A DNA stretch of 38,032 nucleotides from Anaerolineae bacterium (GTDB taxonomy: Bacteria; Chloroflexota; Anaerolineae; B4-G1; SLSP01). Shown piece by piece: positions 1 through 8,093 of the stretch; position 1 is the first letter of the stretch; each line of letters starts with the position of its first letter. Made by a program: the position numbers and the translations under genes. The notes beneath the pieces were generated by a model. The model had not been told where the DNA came from. It saw only the letters and a program-made list of their open reading frames with translations, and ran no database searches. The stretch is from the NCBI GenBank assembly GCA_025454475.1, contig JALOOJ010000015.1:2797-40828 (forward strand). Direction: 5' to 3'.

Positions 1-794
1 CCAAACTGGGGCGCCGAGATCCCGACATTCCGCACCGCCCACACGACGGCGAAGGCATAGGGGATCTGCTCACAGAAGCGAATCAGGATGTCTGAAACTA
101 GCAGGTTGCGCAAATCAGGCGACATGATGCGGTGCATCGCCAACGGGCTGCCCTCCGCCGTCCGCGATCCCGGCGCATCCTCAATCAGCACCTGCTGCAG
201 GATCAGAGCCACGGCCCCCAGGACCATCGCGACCACGAACGCGAGTCGCACCCCGTTGCGTTCGCCATACGCCGCGATCATGAAGCCCCCGACGACCGGC
301 CCCAGGGCCATCGGGATCCGCCGCACCAGCGAGTGCATCGACACGCCCATCGTGCGCTTGTTGGTGGGCATTGCTTTGGAGACCATGCTCATCGTGGCCG
401 GCAGCGAGATCGCGGTCCAGGACAGGAAAAAGACCGATCCGATGATCACGGCGTACCAGACCGGGAAGAGGATCACGATGCCATAGCCACCCATGGCGAT
501 GAGGTTGAACAGCAAGAGCGCGCGCTTGTGGCCCAGCCGATCGCTAAGGTAGCCCCCTGGGAACGAATAGAGTGCGCTCAGCAAGTTGTCCATCCCATTG
601 AGGAGCCCGATCGATAGCGTGCCACCGCCCAGGGCCAGCAGGTAGATCGGCAGGAAGCGCTCGGCCATCTTCTCGCCCATCCCCACGAGAATCACCATCG
701 TCAGCAGCGCCGCGATGTTGCGGCGTAGGCCAAGGAATTCCACAAGGCGCCGAGTCAAACGCGGTCTGCTCACAGGCTTCTCATCTGAACGCAC
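1..794 (-). CDS. MFS transporter, C-terminal part outside window
   Basis: The gene runs off the left edge of the window, so only about 264 N-terminal residues are visible. They form alternating hydrophobic helices typical of the major facilitator superfamily. The loop after the second helix reads GGYLSDRLGHKRAL, a good match to the family motif A (GxLaDrxGrk), and a later segment, GPVVGGFMIAAYGER, fits motif C/helix 5. The likely role is proton-coupled import or efflux of a small solute across the inner membrane; the substrate cannot be read from the sequence. I chose the GTG at 794 because GAGG lies 7 nt upstream; an in-frame GTG at 800 sits too close to it. It lies 82 nt downstream of the glycosidase-like lipoprotein gene on the same strand and may take up products released by that protein, which is inference. 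Confidence 0.85.
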   Translation of the reverse strand, partial: MRSDEKPVSRPRLTRRLVEFLGLRRNIAALLTMVILVGMGEKMAERFLPIYLLALGGGTLSIGLLNGMDNLLSALYSFPGGYLSDRLGHKRALLLFNLIAMGGYGIVILFPVWYAVIIGSVFFLSWTAISLPATMSMVSKAMPTNKRTMGVSMHSLVRRIPMALGPVVGGFMIAAYGERNGVRLAFVVAMVLGAVALILQQVLIEDAPGSRTAEGSPLAMHRIMSPDLRNLLVSDILIRFCEQIPYAFAVVWAVRNVGISAPQF

Positions 795-852
795 AGACAC
801 ACCTCATTGACGCGAAAGAGTGGGATGCGCGCCACTCCAGACGCACTGCTAG

Positions 853-880
853 AGAATAACCACGTCCACGACCACGTCAA
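853..880 (-). promoter_or_regulatory. Candidate sigma70-type promoter for the MFS gene
   Basis: On the minus strand TTGACG (875-880) and TATTCT (853-858) are separated by 16 nt. The -35 matches the consensus at five of six positions and the -10 at four. It overlaps the stop codon of the lipoprotein gene and would give a leader of about 50 nt, so the transporter could be transcribed apart from the lipoprotein. Confidence 0.4.
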
Positions 881-2118
881 CCGCTGTTATCGATGGCTTC
901 GACAAGCGCTTCATAGTCGTCAATGGAAGCGTAGTCGGCTGTACTGTCGTAGAGTTGCTCTTCGAAGGCCCAGTAAAGACCGGTCAGGCCAAAGGCCGCA
1001 ACTCGTTCGAAGCACAACTGCATGGCCTCCGCCGATCCCCACCCCGTGTTCTCGCCCCAGACCTCGAGCGCGGGCCTATGATTGCCGGCAAGCCACGCCA
1101 GGTAGTGCGCAGGGCTCCAACCTGTCGGGTCGTCACCTGTGTCATTACCAAATGCAGGCGACGCATCCAGCCACGTGGTGTAGACCACGACCTTGGGGTC
1201 GGATAGGCCGGCGACGTGTCGCGCGAAATCGTGCCCGCGCTGGGTTTCGCCGTTCTGCTCCGCCGAGGTGAAACCGCTCAGATCCTTGGCAATTGCCGCA
1301 TCAAGCTGCCCTGGACGCAGTCCCCACGAGGGGTAGAGCACAGCAAGCCTGCCACGATAGTGCTCTCGCACAGTGGCAATCTGCCAGTTCTGGTAGTCAG
1401 TCATCGCGCCGAGGTACCATCCCGCGAACTGCCGGGCTGCGGCGTGGTCCGCGCTTGGGTCGCCGGGCTTCCAGTCTGGGACGGGGTTCGGCGATAGCGT
1501 GACGGCAAGCCCCTCAGCCTTGCCCAGCGCCAGCGCATCAAAGCCCCAGTAGGTGTTGATCCGGTTGTTGTACTGGTGGCTCGGGTAGGAGAGCTCGCCG
1601 TAGTAGCCCCAGCCCAGCCGCACAGCATAGAAGTCGTCACCAAGCTCTGTGAAGGCCCGGGCGACGTAGGCGGCCTGGAGGTCACGAACCTGCTGGCTGA
1701 AGACCGCGTTGAGCCCGTTGGCACCCGGCTCGTCGCCGACGTAGGGTTCTCTATACTGGTTGACGTAGCGACCGTGAGGCGTGTCGAAGGCCCATCCCGG
1801 AGGGTACTGCATCCCCAGGCTGAGCACGATCTGCATTCCTGCCTCACGGAAGGTCGCCAGGTCGCGCCGCGCCTGCTCGAACTGACCAGTGTCGAAGCGA
1901 TCACGCGCCGGCTGGAGGCGATCCCAGTAGACCTCGTATGTCACCGCACGGAGTCCCGCTGCATAGCCCGCCACAGCGTTGCCAGGCCGGCTAGCAACGG
2001 TGCCATAGATCGGTCCGCTGCTGCTCCAGGTGCACCCGGTTGCCCACAAGAGGAGAATGCCCACCAGCAGCGCGACCGTTTGGAGTGCCTTCACACGCCT
2101 GCGAAACCCGTTCCTCAC
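877..2118 (-). CDS. Lipoprotein with glycosidase-type TIM barrel
   Basis: A protein of about 413 residues. The N-terminus has a basic stretch and a hydrophobic helix ending in LLWATGC, a lipobox, so it is probably a lipid-anchored exported protein. The mature part resembles clan GH-A/GH42-like glycoside hydrolases. It opens with a segment on the vertical order of the barrel (YEVYWDRLQPARDRFD, as in beta-galactosidases that track a woman-or-man-made solute is not implied), has RLGWGYYGELSYP mid-protein, where the Glu is a candidate acid/base, and LEVWGENTGWG near the end, where the Glu is a candidate nucleophile. These catalytic assignments are inferred from position. Substrate is unknown; a beta-linked sugar is the default guess. 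I prefer the GTG at 2118, 5 nt after GGAGG, over an in-frame TTG at 2130 that has no ribosome site. It precedes the MFS gene on the same strand, suggesting hydrolysis followed by uptake. Confidence 0.65.
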   Translation of the reverse strand: MRNGFRRRVKALQTVALLVGILLLWATGCTWSSSGPIYGTVASRPGNAVAGYAAGLRAVTYEVYWDRLQPARDRFDTGQFEQARRDLATFREAGMQIVLSLGMQYPPGWAFDTPHGRYVNQYREPYVGDEPGANGLNAVFSQQVRDLQAAYVARAFTELGDDFYAVRLGWGYYGELSYPSHQYNNRINTYWGFDALALGKAEGLAVTLSPNPVPDWKPGDPSADHAAARQFAGWYLGAMTDYQNWQIATVREHYRGRLAVLYPSWGLRPGQLDAAIAKDLSGFTSAEQNGETQRGHDFARHVAGLSDPKVVVYTTWLDASPAFGNDTGDDPTGWSPAHYLAWLAGNHRPALEVWGENTGWGSAEAMQLCFERVAAFGLTGLYWAFEEQLYDSTADYASIDDYEALVEAIDNSG

Positions 2119-2224
2119 GCGACCCTCCAACAGCCAGATCTGGCAAGCTTAGGCCGGATTGCGCAGTCCACAAGAGCGGCGCTTTCCTGCAGAGGGCGAG
2201 CGCCCGCGTATCCAGGTTCGGTAG

Positions 2225-2245
2225 TAGAATGAGGTTGCACAACCT
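2225..2245 (+). promoter_or_regulatory. -10 element and inverted repeat before the zinc-ribbon gene
   Basis: TAGAAT at 2225-2230 matches the -10 consensus at five of six positions, but no convincing -35 is seen. Just after it, at 2232-2245, is the inverted repeat AGGTTG-CA-CAACCT, which would cover the transcription start and could be an operator. The site lies in the 163-nt divergent gap between the lipoprotein gene and the zinc-ribbon gene. Confidence 0.35.
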
Positions 2246-2281
2246 GAGCACGATCACTTTCTGGTGTGAGGAGATACAGGT

Positions 2282-3028
2282 ATGGCTGAACCGAGTCGTA
2301 TGCCAAGATATGATGTCCGGAATGATGGAATCGGCCCATATGCGGTCTTCTACTGCGAGACGTGCGACCGGGAGTACCGGAGCCAGCCGGAAGTCGGCGC
2401 GACAGTCGCACAGGACCTGGGTCGGCAGGCTGTGGGGGGACTGCTCCGCAAGGTACCGCTATTCGGGCGTACCATCGCCGAGAATGTCACGGGCGAAGAC
2501 CCGCGCTACACAAATCACCTGACGCCCCAACAGCTGGACAAGGCGTGGGGCCAGGTGAAGGACCGCTTCCGCGAGTGCCCCACGTGCCTCAGGACCGTCT
2601 GCCTGTCCTGTTGGGACGAGCAGAGTGGCTTCTGCACCGAGGACAGCCCGCGCCGCGACGAGATCGCCGAAGCTAGCGCCGAGCAGGCCGGCGCGATGGT
2701 CAAGGGCTTCGCCAGCGCACTGGGCTTTGGCGGTGTAGTCAAGCAGGTCACTGAGGCAGCCAAGCAGGCGCAGGCCAATGTGGTACGCTGTCCCAAGGAC
2801 GGCACCGTTGCCCCCGCAGGCACCAAGTTCTGTCCGGAGTGCGGCGGCCCGATGCCCCAGCCGGTGGCAGACGCATGCCCCAACTGCGGCAAGGAGACCC
2901 ACGGCGCGAAGTTCTGTCCCGAGTGCGGCACGAAGATCGAGCGCGCCCCCGCGGGCGTGTGCCCCAAGTGCGGAGCGAAGACCGAGGGTGCCAAGTTCTG
3001 TCCGGAGTGTGGCGCCAAACTCACCTGA
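2282..3028 (+). CDS. Multi-zinc-ribbon protein
   Basis: A 248-residue soluble protein, ATG start, with GAGGAG 8 nt upstream. The N-terminal half carries CETC near residue 27 and CPTC...CLSC near residues 95-107, spaced like a treble-clef or split zinc ribbon. A central segment rich in Ala and Gly looks amphipathic. The C-terminal 80 residues hold three near-identical double-zinc-ribbon units, each of the form CPxxG...FCPECG (CPKDG/FCPECG, CPNCG/FCPECG, CPKCG/FCPECG). Such tandem ribbons usually mediate protein-protein or nucleic-acid contacts; no enzymatic domain is visible. It is the only plus-strand gene in the first 13 kb and is convergent with the six-hairpin gene. Function is unknown. 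Confidence 0.8.
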   Translation: MAEPSRMPRYDVRNDGIGPYAVFYCETCDREYRSQPEVGATVAQDLGRQAVGGLLRKVPLFGRTIAENVTGEDPRYTNHLTPQQLDKAWGQVKDRFRECPTCLRTVCLSCWDEQSGFCTEDSPRRDEIAEASAEQAGAMVKGFASALGFGGVVKQVTEAAKQAQANVVRCPKDGTVAPAGTKFCPECGGPMPQPVADACPNCGKETHGAKFCPECGTKIERAPAGVCPKCGAKTEGAKFCPECGAKLT

Positions 3029-3053
3029 ACGCGAGCCGCCCAACGCCCGCCAC

Positions 3054-3081
3054 GTGGGCCGGGTCAGGCGACCCGGCCCAC
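3054..3081. terminator. Perfect 12-bp GC hairpin between convergent genes
   Basis: Arms GTGGGCCGGGTC and GACCCGGCCCAC flank a 4-nt loop. No U-tract follows on either strand. It lies 26 nt after the zinc-ribbon stop and 71 nt from the stop of the convergent gene, so it could end transcription in both directions. A short palindrome (CATCCGGATG) adjoins it. Confidence 0.6.
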
Positions 3082-3151
3082 ATCCGGATGTGGGGCGAGC
3101 TGTCTTGCCTGCACCCGGAACGGGCGTTCGTCTCGGGAATCGTATGAAAGG

Positions 3152-4489
3152 TTAGCGTGACCCGGTTGAGCCGGGAAGCCACCCCATCCGCTTGAACGCT
3201 CCCAGGGGCGCCGTGACGGTGCACATGTAGACGGGATTCTGGCGGTGATCACCTTCCGGGTGCATGCACTCCCAAGGCGCGCCGTAGTCAGGCCCCTGCC
3301 GGTAGTCGCCCTGACGCAGGTCGTCCACGAAGTCGAGCGCCAGCCGCTGCGCCGCCGCTGAGTCCGTACGTGCAACCGCATCGCAGACCCAGCCCACCGG
3401 TGTGCCCCAGTACGCGCCATTCTGGTAAATGTTCTTGGATCGCGCGTCGACGGTTCGCTCCCACGCCGTGACAGCGCTGAAGTCCGCGTCGGTCGGCACG
3501 TGACGGATACTGCCCCTCCACGAGATCGTCCCCGACGCCAATGCTCGACTTAGGGCGAGGCTCACGCCAGTCGCCACAGGCTCCGCGAGAGCACCGATGG
3601 TCACGGCGAACGCCGAGCCCCATACGTCCGGCTGCGCGCTCACGCCGGTGCTTGCCACCAGAAAACCCGAATCCGCTACAAAGGTGCGAGGAACTTGGTC
3701 CGAGATCGTTGATGCTATCCTCTCGTACCCCTCGGCGCCGACAGGATCGCGGGCTCGAAGGCACAGATCGGCCATCCGCAGCGCGGCGCGATATCGCAGG
3801 AGCGAGCAGAAGAGAAGCTTCCCCGTGTGCACCACGATATCGGTGAAGCCAAATGAGACACCGCGGTCGTTCTCGTCACAGACCACAAGCTGGGACTCAG
3901 GATCGACCCTGGGCACAGCAAAGGCCAGCGCCAAGCGCTCGAGAAGAGGAATTCCGGCAACCACAGCGTGAAGTAGCCTCTCACGCCCGCAGACGACTAT
4001 GGCGTGCCAAGCCATCTCGATGAAGTAGTAGTGGTCATCGAGCGACGGGTAGAACCCGAATGGCTGGCCCTGTCGCTCGACATCGTCGAGCGTACCGGGA
4101 TAGTAGACCGGCTGCCCGCCGAAGGTAACGTGGTCGGCAATCGCGCCGCGCGGTACGAAACTCCCGCTACGGAGGCGCCGATCCTTCTCAGCCTGCAGGC
4201 GCGCGGTCAGCAGTAGCGCGTGGTTGGCCTCGTCGGGCGTGATGAGGCCGCTGTCCAGCGACATCACAAAGTCTCGAATCCAGAAGGCCGGGTAACAGTC
4301 GCGACCGCCCGGGCGCACGAGCGTCCCACCGGTCGTGTTCGGACCGTGCCCGGCGACACTCTCACCGGGACGCACTCGCGAGTCCTCGACAATCGCGTCT
4401 CCGAGCTCAACGAGGTAGCGCAGCGAGTCAGTCACGGCCGCACGGCCGTCGACTGCGCTCCCACCGGAAGCTGACTCCCCGCTATCCAA
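3152..4489 (-). CDS. Six-hairpin glycosidase-like protein
   Basis: A 445-residue cytosolic protein (no signal peptide) that looks like an (alpha/alpha)6-barrel glycosidase. Near residue 70 is FWIRDFVMSLDSG, like the FWxRD segment of clan GH-G/GH-L type enzymes, and aromatic- and Asp-rich helical segments follow (YPSLDDHYYFIEMAWH, YQNGAYWGTPVGW, GAPWECMHPEG). A catalytic pair cannot be assigned with certainty; the RD motif near residue 73 and the WECMHPEG region are candidates. The TTG start at 4489 overlaps the stop of the upstream zinc-ribbon gene by 8 nt, which supports coupling, but the ribosome site is weak and an internal GTG (VTDSLRYL, about residue 19) is an alternative start. It is the last gene of the ManA/URO-D run. 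Family-level call only; substrate unknown. Confidence 0.6.
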   Translation of the reverse strand: MDSGESASGGSAVDGRAAVTDSLRYLVELGDAIVEDSRVRPGESVAGHGPNTTGGTLVRPGGRDCYPAFWIRDFVMSLDSGLITPDEANHALLLTARLQAEKDRRLRSGSFVPRGAIADHVTFGGQPVYYPGTLDDVERQGQPFGFYPSLDDHYYFIEMAWHAIVVCGRERLLHAVVAGIPLLERLALAFAVPRVDPESQLVVCDENDRGVSFGFTDIVVHTGKLLFCSLLRYRAALRMADLCLRARDPVGAEGYERIASTISDQVPRTFVADSGFLVASTGVSAQPDVWGSAFAVTIGALAEPVATGVSLALSRALASGTISWRGSIRHVPTDADFSAVTAWERTVDARSKNIYQNGAYWGTPVGWVCDAVARTDSAAAQRLALDFVDDLRQGDYRQGPDYGAPWECMHPEGDHRQNPVYMCTVTAPLGAFKRMGWLPGSTGSR

Positions 4490-4958
4490 CGTGCGTCACC
4501 AGCCCCGCCCCGCAGCTCGTACAGCGCTCGACCGTGCGCACGTACCGCATCCCGCACGCCGGGCACGTCCTGACCCCAGCCCCCGCCGCTACCGTGACGG
4601 TATGGTCCGCGCTGTTGTCGTGTATGCCTTCATTGACCAGCTTCTGCTGAGCCATCTGCAGCGGCATACCTGCGTCAAGATCGCGCCGGATCGACACGCG
4701 GAGGCGATCCATCTCCGGAATCACCGGGGCGACCGCGGGCTGGTAATCCAGCACGGTGAGCTCATACTTCTGGTGGCACGTCTGGCACTCTATGAACTCA
4801 CCGTGATCCTTGACGCGCACGATCGGGATGAAGAACAGCGTGAAATACGTACCCACACGCTTGCGGACATACCCGCGTTCCGTCTGACACCGCGGGCAGT
4901 AGAAGGCACCGGTCCCGATCTCGGTCTCGCGACCGCGCGTCCCCGCGATGATGATCAA
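4482..4958 (-). CDS. Zinc-ribbon domain protein
   Basis: A 158-residue protein beginning MIIIAGTRG. It fits a known family of small zinc-ribbon proteins that start with a hydrophobic strand and GTRG, then a ribbon (FYCPRCQTERGY...FIECQTCHQKYEL, residues about 16-60), with the YFTLFFIPIV segment between the two knuckles. A second ribbon, CPACGMRY...CTSCGAG, closes the protein. The start is the TTG at 4958, whose bases overlap the TGA of the upstream membrane protein gene (TTGA). Longer in-frame extension upstream runs antiparallel to nothing useful and would lie wholly inside that gene in another frame, so I rejected it. Role unknown; such proteins often accompany membrane proteins of unknown function, as here. 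Confidence 0.7.
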   Translation of the reverse strand: MIIIAGTRGRETEIGTGAFYCPRCQTERGYVRKRVGTYFTLFFIPIVRVKDHGEFIECQTCHQKYELTVLDYQPAVAPVIPEMDRLRVSIRRDLDAGMPLQMAQQKLVNEGIHDNSADHTVTVAAGAGVRTCPACGMRYVRTVERCTSCGAGLVTHVG

Positions 4959-5404
4959 GGCTCGCGGCTCGCGCCAAAAGCCGAGAGCAGCGCCCCCAGC
5001 CCGAGAAGGATCAGGAACACCGGCAGTATGATGGCCCACTTCAGGTCGAACAGAAGCGCCAGCATAACCATCGTCAACGCCAAAGCCCCGATGGCTGTCC
5101 CGCTGACCTCGCTCGTCATCCGCTGCCCGTTGCGTTGATACGCACGCCACGCGCGATCGAACGAGGTCACAACTGGGATCAGGATGAAGAGCGCCCACCA
5201 GTTGTCCAGAACCGGCAGGTCGAACCCCAGGTTTCGCAGCAGAAAGATGACGCCCATCGCCAGCAAGATGAGACCCCCAAGGACTGGCCCCCTGCGTGTA
5301 TTACCGGCGGCCTCGGGCTTCTGCATCACGTCCCCGCTTCTGGGCTCGCTCTCAACTACAGGCGGCTGCTCTACCTCAACAAACGGTGAAGGCTCTTCTA
5401 CCAT
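4955..5404 (-). CDS. Small membrane protein, DUF5668/LiaF-TM-like
   Basis: A 149-residue protein. Residues 1-50 are acidic and Pro-rich (cytosolic). Then come four hydrophobic helices arranged as two pairs (GGLILLAMGVIFLLRNLG, WWALFILIPVVTSF, GALALTMVMLALLF, IILPVFLILLGLGALL). The LGxLLLxxGxxxLLxNLG pattern and the WWxLxxI motif are typical of DUF5668/LiaF-type membrane modules that are widespread in Gram-positive and Chloroflexota genomes; function is unclear, possibly envelope-stress sensing. I place the start at the ATG at 5404, 7 nt after AGGAGGAG, instead of an in-frame start 13 codons upstream. Its stop overlaps the start of the zinc-ribbon gene. Confidence 0.7.
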   Translation of the reverse strand: MVEEPSPFVEVEQPPVVESEPRSGDVMQKPEAAGNTRRGPVLGGLILLAMGVIFLLRNLGFDLPVLDNWWALFILIPVVTSFDRAWRAYQRNGQRMTSEVSGTAIGALALTMVMLALLFDLKWAIILPVFLILLGLGALLSAFGASREP

Positions 5405-5491
5405 GGCTCTCTCCTCCTGATCGTGTCGGGACTCCTCATACATTACGCAGCATTCCGCGCTGGGTTGCGCGCGGCGGCTGCATATACTGGC

Positions 5492-5902
5492 CTAGAGCTC
5501 GTAGGTTCTGGCCTCGATGAAGTTCCTCTCTGGATCCCGGAAGTAGATCGAGGTACCCACGCCGCGCGCGCCCCATCGCGGCGTAGGACCCACTTCGATC
5601 GCGACGCCGTTAGCCGCAAGCCGATCTCGCAATGCGTCCCAGTCGTGTCTACCGAGGGTCATGCAGAAGTGATTGAGGTTCTCGCGTCCAGGCGTCGCGG
5701 CGCCCGATCCGCCCCACATGCTTTTGGGGAAGAGGTCGATGATGGTGTCCGGGTTTAGCCGCATCGACGGAAACGGCACTTCGCCCCGTCGATAGGCCTC
5801 GACGCGCTCCGGCGCCAGCTCGAGAACGCCTTGGTAGTAGCCGATCATAGTCTCGATGTCCGTGACGTTGAGCACGATATGGTCCATTTTCGCGATCATC
5901 AT
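5492..5902 (-). CDS. VOC (glyoxalase/bleomycin-resistance) family protein
   Basis: A 136-residue single-domain VOC protein with two beta-alpha-beta-beta-beta modules. The first begins MDHIVLNVTDIE (His8) and the second ENLNHFCMTLG (His78); the protein ends with YFRDPERNFIEARTYE (Glu130). His8, His78 and Glu130 are at the usual metal-binding positions. The family includes lyases, isomerases and ring-cleavage dioxygenases, and the substrate is not evident. AGGAGGTGGG lies directly before two tandem ATGs at 5902 and 5899; either could be used. It follows the acetamidase gene by 27 nt on the same strand, so it likely belongs to that operon and may process a related small metabolite. Confidence 0.85.
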   Translation of the reverse strand: MMIAKMDHIVLNVTDIETMIGYYQGVLELAPERVEAYRRGEVPFPSMRLNPDTIIDLFPKSMWGGSGAATPGRENLNHFCMTLGRHDWDALRDRLAANGVAIEVGPTPRWGARGVGTSIYFRDPERNFIEARTYEL

Positions 5903-5929
5903 CCCACCTCCTGGGTGCGTGCCTGGAAC

Positions 5930-6895
5930 TCACCGCCTATACTCTGGAAAGATGGATTTGGGAAGAGCCCCGACTACGGCAACATCCCTGTCGACCTGGT
6001 CTGGCTGCTTCCCCTCTTTCTGCACGAAGTTACCCAGGCCGTACAGTGCACAGTTCCGGATATCTAGGGCGGCGGCGACGACTGGGTTAGCGCCATCGAT
6101 CGGACCTCCGACCTTCTCCGCAACTATCTTGCGCATCTCCTGGTAGGCCAAACGCACTACATCCACGAACTGCTGGTCGGTCGTTCCGTCCAGTAGGTTA
6201 GTGTCCGAACAGAACACCATCACCTCATCCTGCGTCTCGATCAGGGGCCAGTCGACGTACCAGCCGGCCGATCGCTCCACGTAGAGCTGCACACTCGCAG
6301 CCACCTCGATGCCGGCGAAAGCCAGCTCGCCCTGACCAATGTAGCCGTGGACGTCAGCAAGGCACAGGCCTGCCAGGTCCACCTGAGCCCGCAGATGGAT
6401 AGCCGCACCGGCCGTCAGGTACCGACAGTCCTGGTGGCAATGCTTGCCCCTGGGGTCATTCACGATACCCCGCCACCCCCACCCCCGGCGACGCTGTCCC
6501 GGAGGACCGATATCCCGCCGCGACAGTGCCAACACCGACGGCGTGGGTGCCGGCAACACGGCCACATTGCCGACAGACGGCCTGGCCTGCAGGGCAATCC
6601 CGTTGGGATAGAGAAACACTCCATCTCGAAGCTCCAGGCTCACCAGGCCACCCATGCCCTCGTAGAAAGGTCCCCCATTCGGCGACTCAAACGGGGGGAG
6701 CACCTCGATCGCCTCGATGTGAACGGCAATAGCATCGCCCGCTCGGACGCCTTCGACGGCAATGGGACCATTGACACGGTTGAACCGTTCCGTCTCGACA
6801 ACGAAGCGCTCGCCCAATGCCACCCGACCCAGAAAATCGGGCCACTCGAGTCCCACACAATGCGTCTCGACCAGGTCACGCGTGAATACCTGCAT
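5930..6895 (-). CDS. Acetamidase/formamidase family amidohydrolase
   Basis: A 321-residue cytosolic protein of the FmdA/AmdA family, which hydrolyses formamide, acetamide or similar short amides to ammonia and a carboxylate. The family signatures visible are NGPIAVEGVRAGDAIAVHI near residue 43, the segment HCHQDCRYLTAG near residue 152, and LADVHGYIGQGELAFAG near residue 178, equivalent to the GDxHaxQGDGEv motif. The sequence is divergent: the usual NMD in the middle motif reads HQD here, so substrate specificity may differ. The ATG at 6895 is preceded by GAAGGCG and lies 17 nt after the URO-D-like gene. Its position between a URO-D-like protein and a VOC protein suggests a small catabolic operon for a nitrogen-containing compound, which is inference. 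Confidence 0.8.
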   Translation of the reverse strand: MQVFTRDLVETHCVGLEWPDFLGRVALGERFVVETERFNRVNGPIAVEGVRAGDAIAVHIEAIEVLPPFESPNGGPFYEGMGGLVSLELRDGVFLYPNGIALQARPSVGNVAVLPAPTPSVLALSRRDIGPPGQRRRGWGWRGIVNDPRGKHCHQDCRYLTAGAAIHLRAQVDLAGLCLADVHGYIGQGELAFAGIEVAASVQLYVERSAGWYVDWPLIETQDEVMVFCSDTNLLDGTTDQQFVDVVRLAYQEMRKIVAEKVGGPIDGANPVVAAALDIRNCALYGLGNFVQKEGKQPDQVDRDVAVVGALPKSIFPEYRR

Positions 6896-6912
6896 CGCCT
6901 TCGCTTCTCTGG

Positions 6913-8061
6913 CTACTCACGTCGTGCCGCATCCACCGCGGCCGCATAGTCTGCCTCGCCCAACACGGCACGCAACATCGCCAAGACGTTTTGAGGGGGC
7001 GTTCCCACCTGAACGGCGTGCGTCGGCGCGGCAACGTAACCGCCTCCGGCGCCGAAGACCTGTACCAACTTCCGGCATTCGGCATAGACCGCCGGTGCGT
7101 CTGCGTTGGGCAACAAAGACTGCACGGGGATGCCCCCGTGGAAGGCAAGCCGATCGCCATACGCCGCCTTCAGGCGTTCGGGCGCCATCCCGGCGGCGTC
7201 CGTCTGCACTGCTTCCAGCACGTCGACGCCGGCGTCCATCAGATCCGGCAGCACGTCAAAGACCGCCCCATCAGTGTGAAACATTGCCGCAGAATGAGGC
7301 GCCAGCGCCTTGCCTAGACCAAACAGCCTGGCGTGATAGGGCTGAATGACGTCTATGTACGCGCGGCGCGACAGCAGCAGGCCTCTTTGGCCCCCAAGAT
7401 CATCGGCGAAGTAGAGGATATCAATGAGATCGCCAGCCGTAGCCAACGCCTGCGTCATTTTCGAAGCAAAGTAGCTCGAGATTCGGTCCAATGCAGACCT
7501 GACCAGGTCGGGGTTCAACAGGACGTTGACCAGCGACTCCTCCAGTCCTGTCATCCAGCAATAGATCTCGAACGGGTTGCCGCAGACGCTGATGGCGAGT
7601 TTCGCCGCGCGGAATGAGGCTCGCCCGTCAGGCCCGCTGATCTCGGCGATCACTTGGTCGCGGAAGCCAGTGAAGTCGTATGCAGACGGATCAGGCCAGG
7701 GGTAATCATCCAGGAACGCCGGATCGGTGACCCCTGCCAGCGGATAGGTCGCAATCTCCTGGTAGGCGCCGATGCCGTAGGACTGCGACCGCCGCCGGAT
7801 GCCCCAGATATCCGTATCCGGCGGGAGCTCCGGACCAGTGTACCTGGGCGCCACGTTGCGGATGTCATCCACCACGTCGCGGAGCCTCTCCCAATCAAGC
7901 CCGCTGGCGGCGAGTGCCTTGGCAAGCACGATCGCCATTTCCTTGGTCGGCCCGAAGTTCCATGAGAATGGCACTCGCCCGCCAGGGCGGGCGCTATCAG
8001 GCGCTTCGTGCCTCAGTGCAGTCAGGACTCGTTCACGGGGTGATATACGACCGTCTGGCAT
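6913..8061 (-). CDS. URO-D/MtaA superfamily protein
   Basis: A 382-residue TIM-barrel protein of the uroporphyrinogen decarboxylase / corrinoid methyltransferase superfamily. It begins with SPRERVLTALRHEAPD, the standard N-terminal helix, and has YFADDLGGQRGLLLS, AMFHTDGAVFDVLPDL, VDVLEAVQ and LAFHGGIPVQSLLP in family order. In the methyltransferase branch (MtaA/CmuA) zinc is held by HxC and a distal Cys; here the first site is HTD and the distal segment (GGYVAAPTHAVQVGTPPQNV) has no Cys, so zinc-thiolate methyl transfer looks unlikely. It also lacks the haem-substrate residues expected of HemE. Cytosolic; reaction unknown. It lies 33 nt after the ManA-like gene and 17 nt before the acetamidase gene. 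No corrinoid-binding protein is encoded in the window. Confidence 0.8.
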   Translation of the reverse strand: MPDGRISPRERVLTALRHEAPDSARPGGRVPFSWNFGPTKEMAIVLAKALAASGLDWERLRDVVDDIRNVAPRYTGPELPPDTDIWGIRRRSQSYGIGAYQEIATYPLAGVTDPAFLDDYPWPDPSAYDFTGFRDQVIAEISGPDGRASFRAAKLAISVCGNPFEIYCWMTGLEESLVNVLLNPDLVRSALDRISSYFASKMTQALATAGDLIDILYFADDLGGQRGLLLSRRAYIDVIQPYHARLFGLGKALAPHSAAMFHTDGAVFDVLPDLMDAGVDVLEAVQTDAAGMAPERLKAAYGDRLAFHGGIPVQSLLPNADAPAVYAECRKLVQVFGAGGGYVAAPTHAVQVGTPPQNVLAMLRAVLGEADYAAAVDAARRE

Positions 8062-8093
8062 TGCACACGCGCCGTTCAGACCCTTTCCGAAAC

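Noticed and set aside
88-617. Two long plus-strand open frames at the left edge
   Set aside because: They lie opposite the MFS gene, encode Arg/His/Pro-rich sequence with no family pattern, and vanish when the minus-strand transporter is recognised.
4959-5198. Upstream extension of the zinc-ribbon protein by 80 codons
   Set aside because: It lies wholly inside the membrane protein gene in another frame and is low-complexity; the family start MIIIAGTRG is at 4958.
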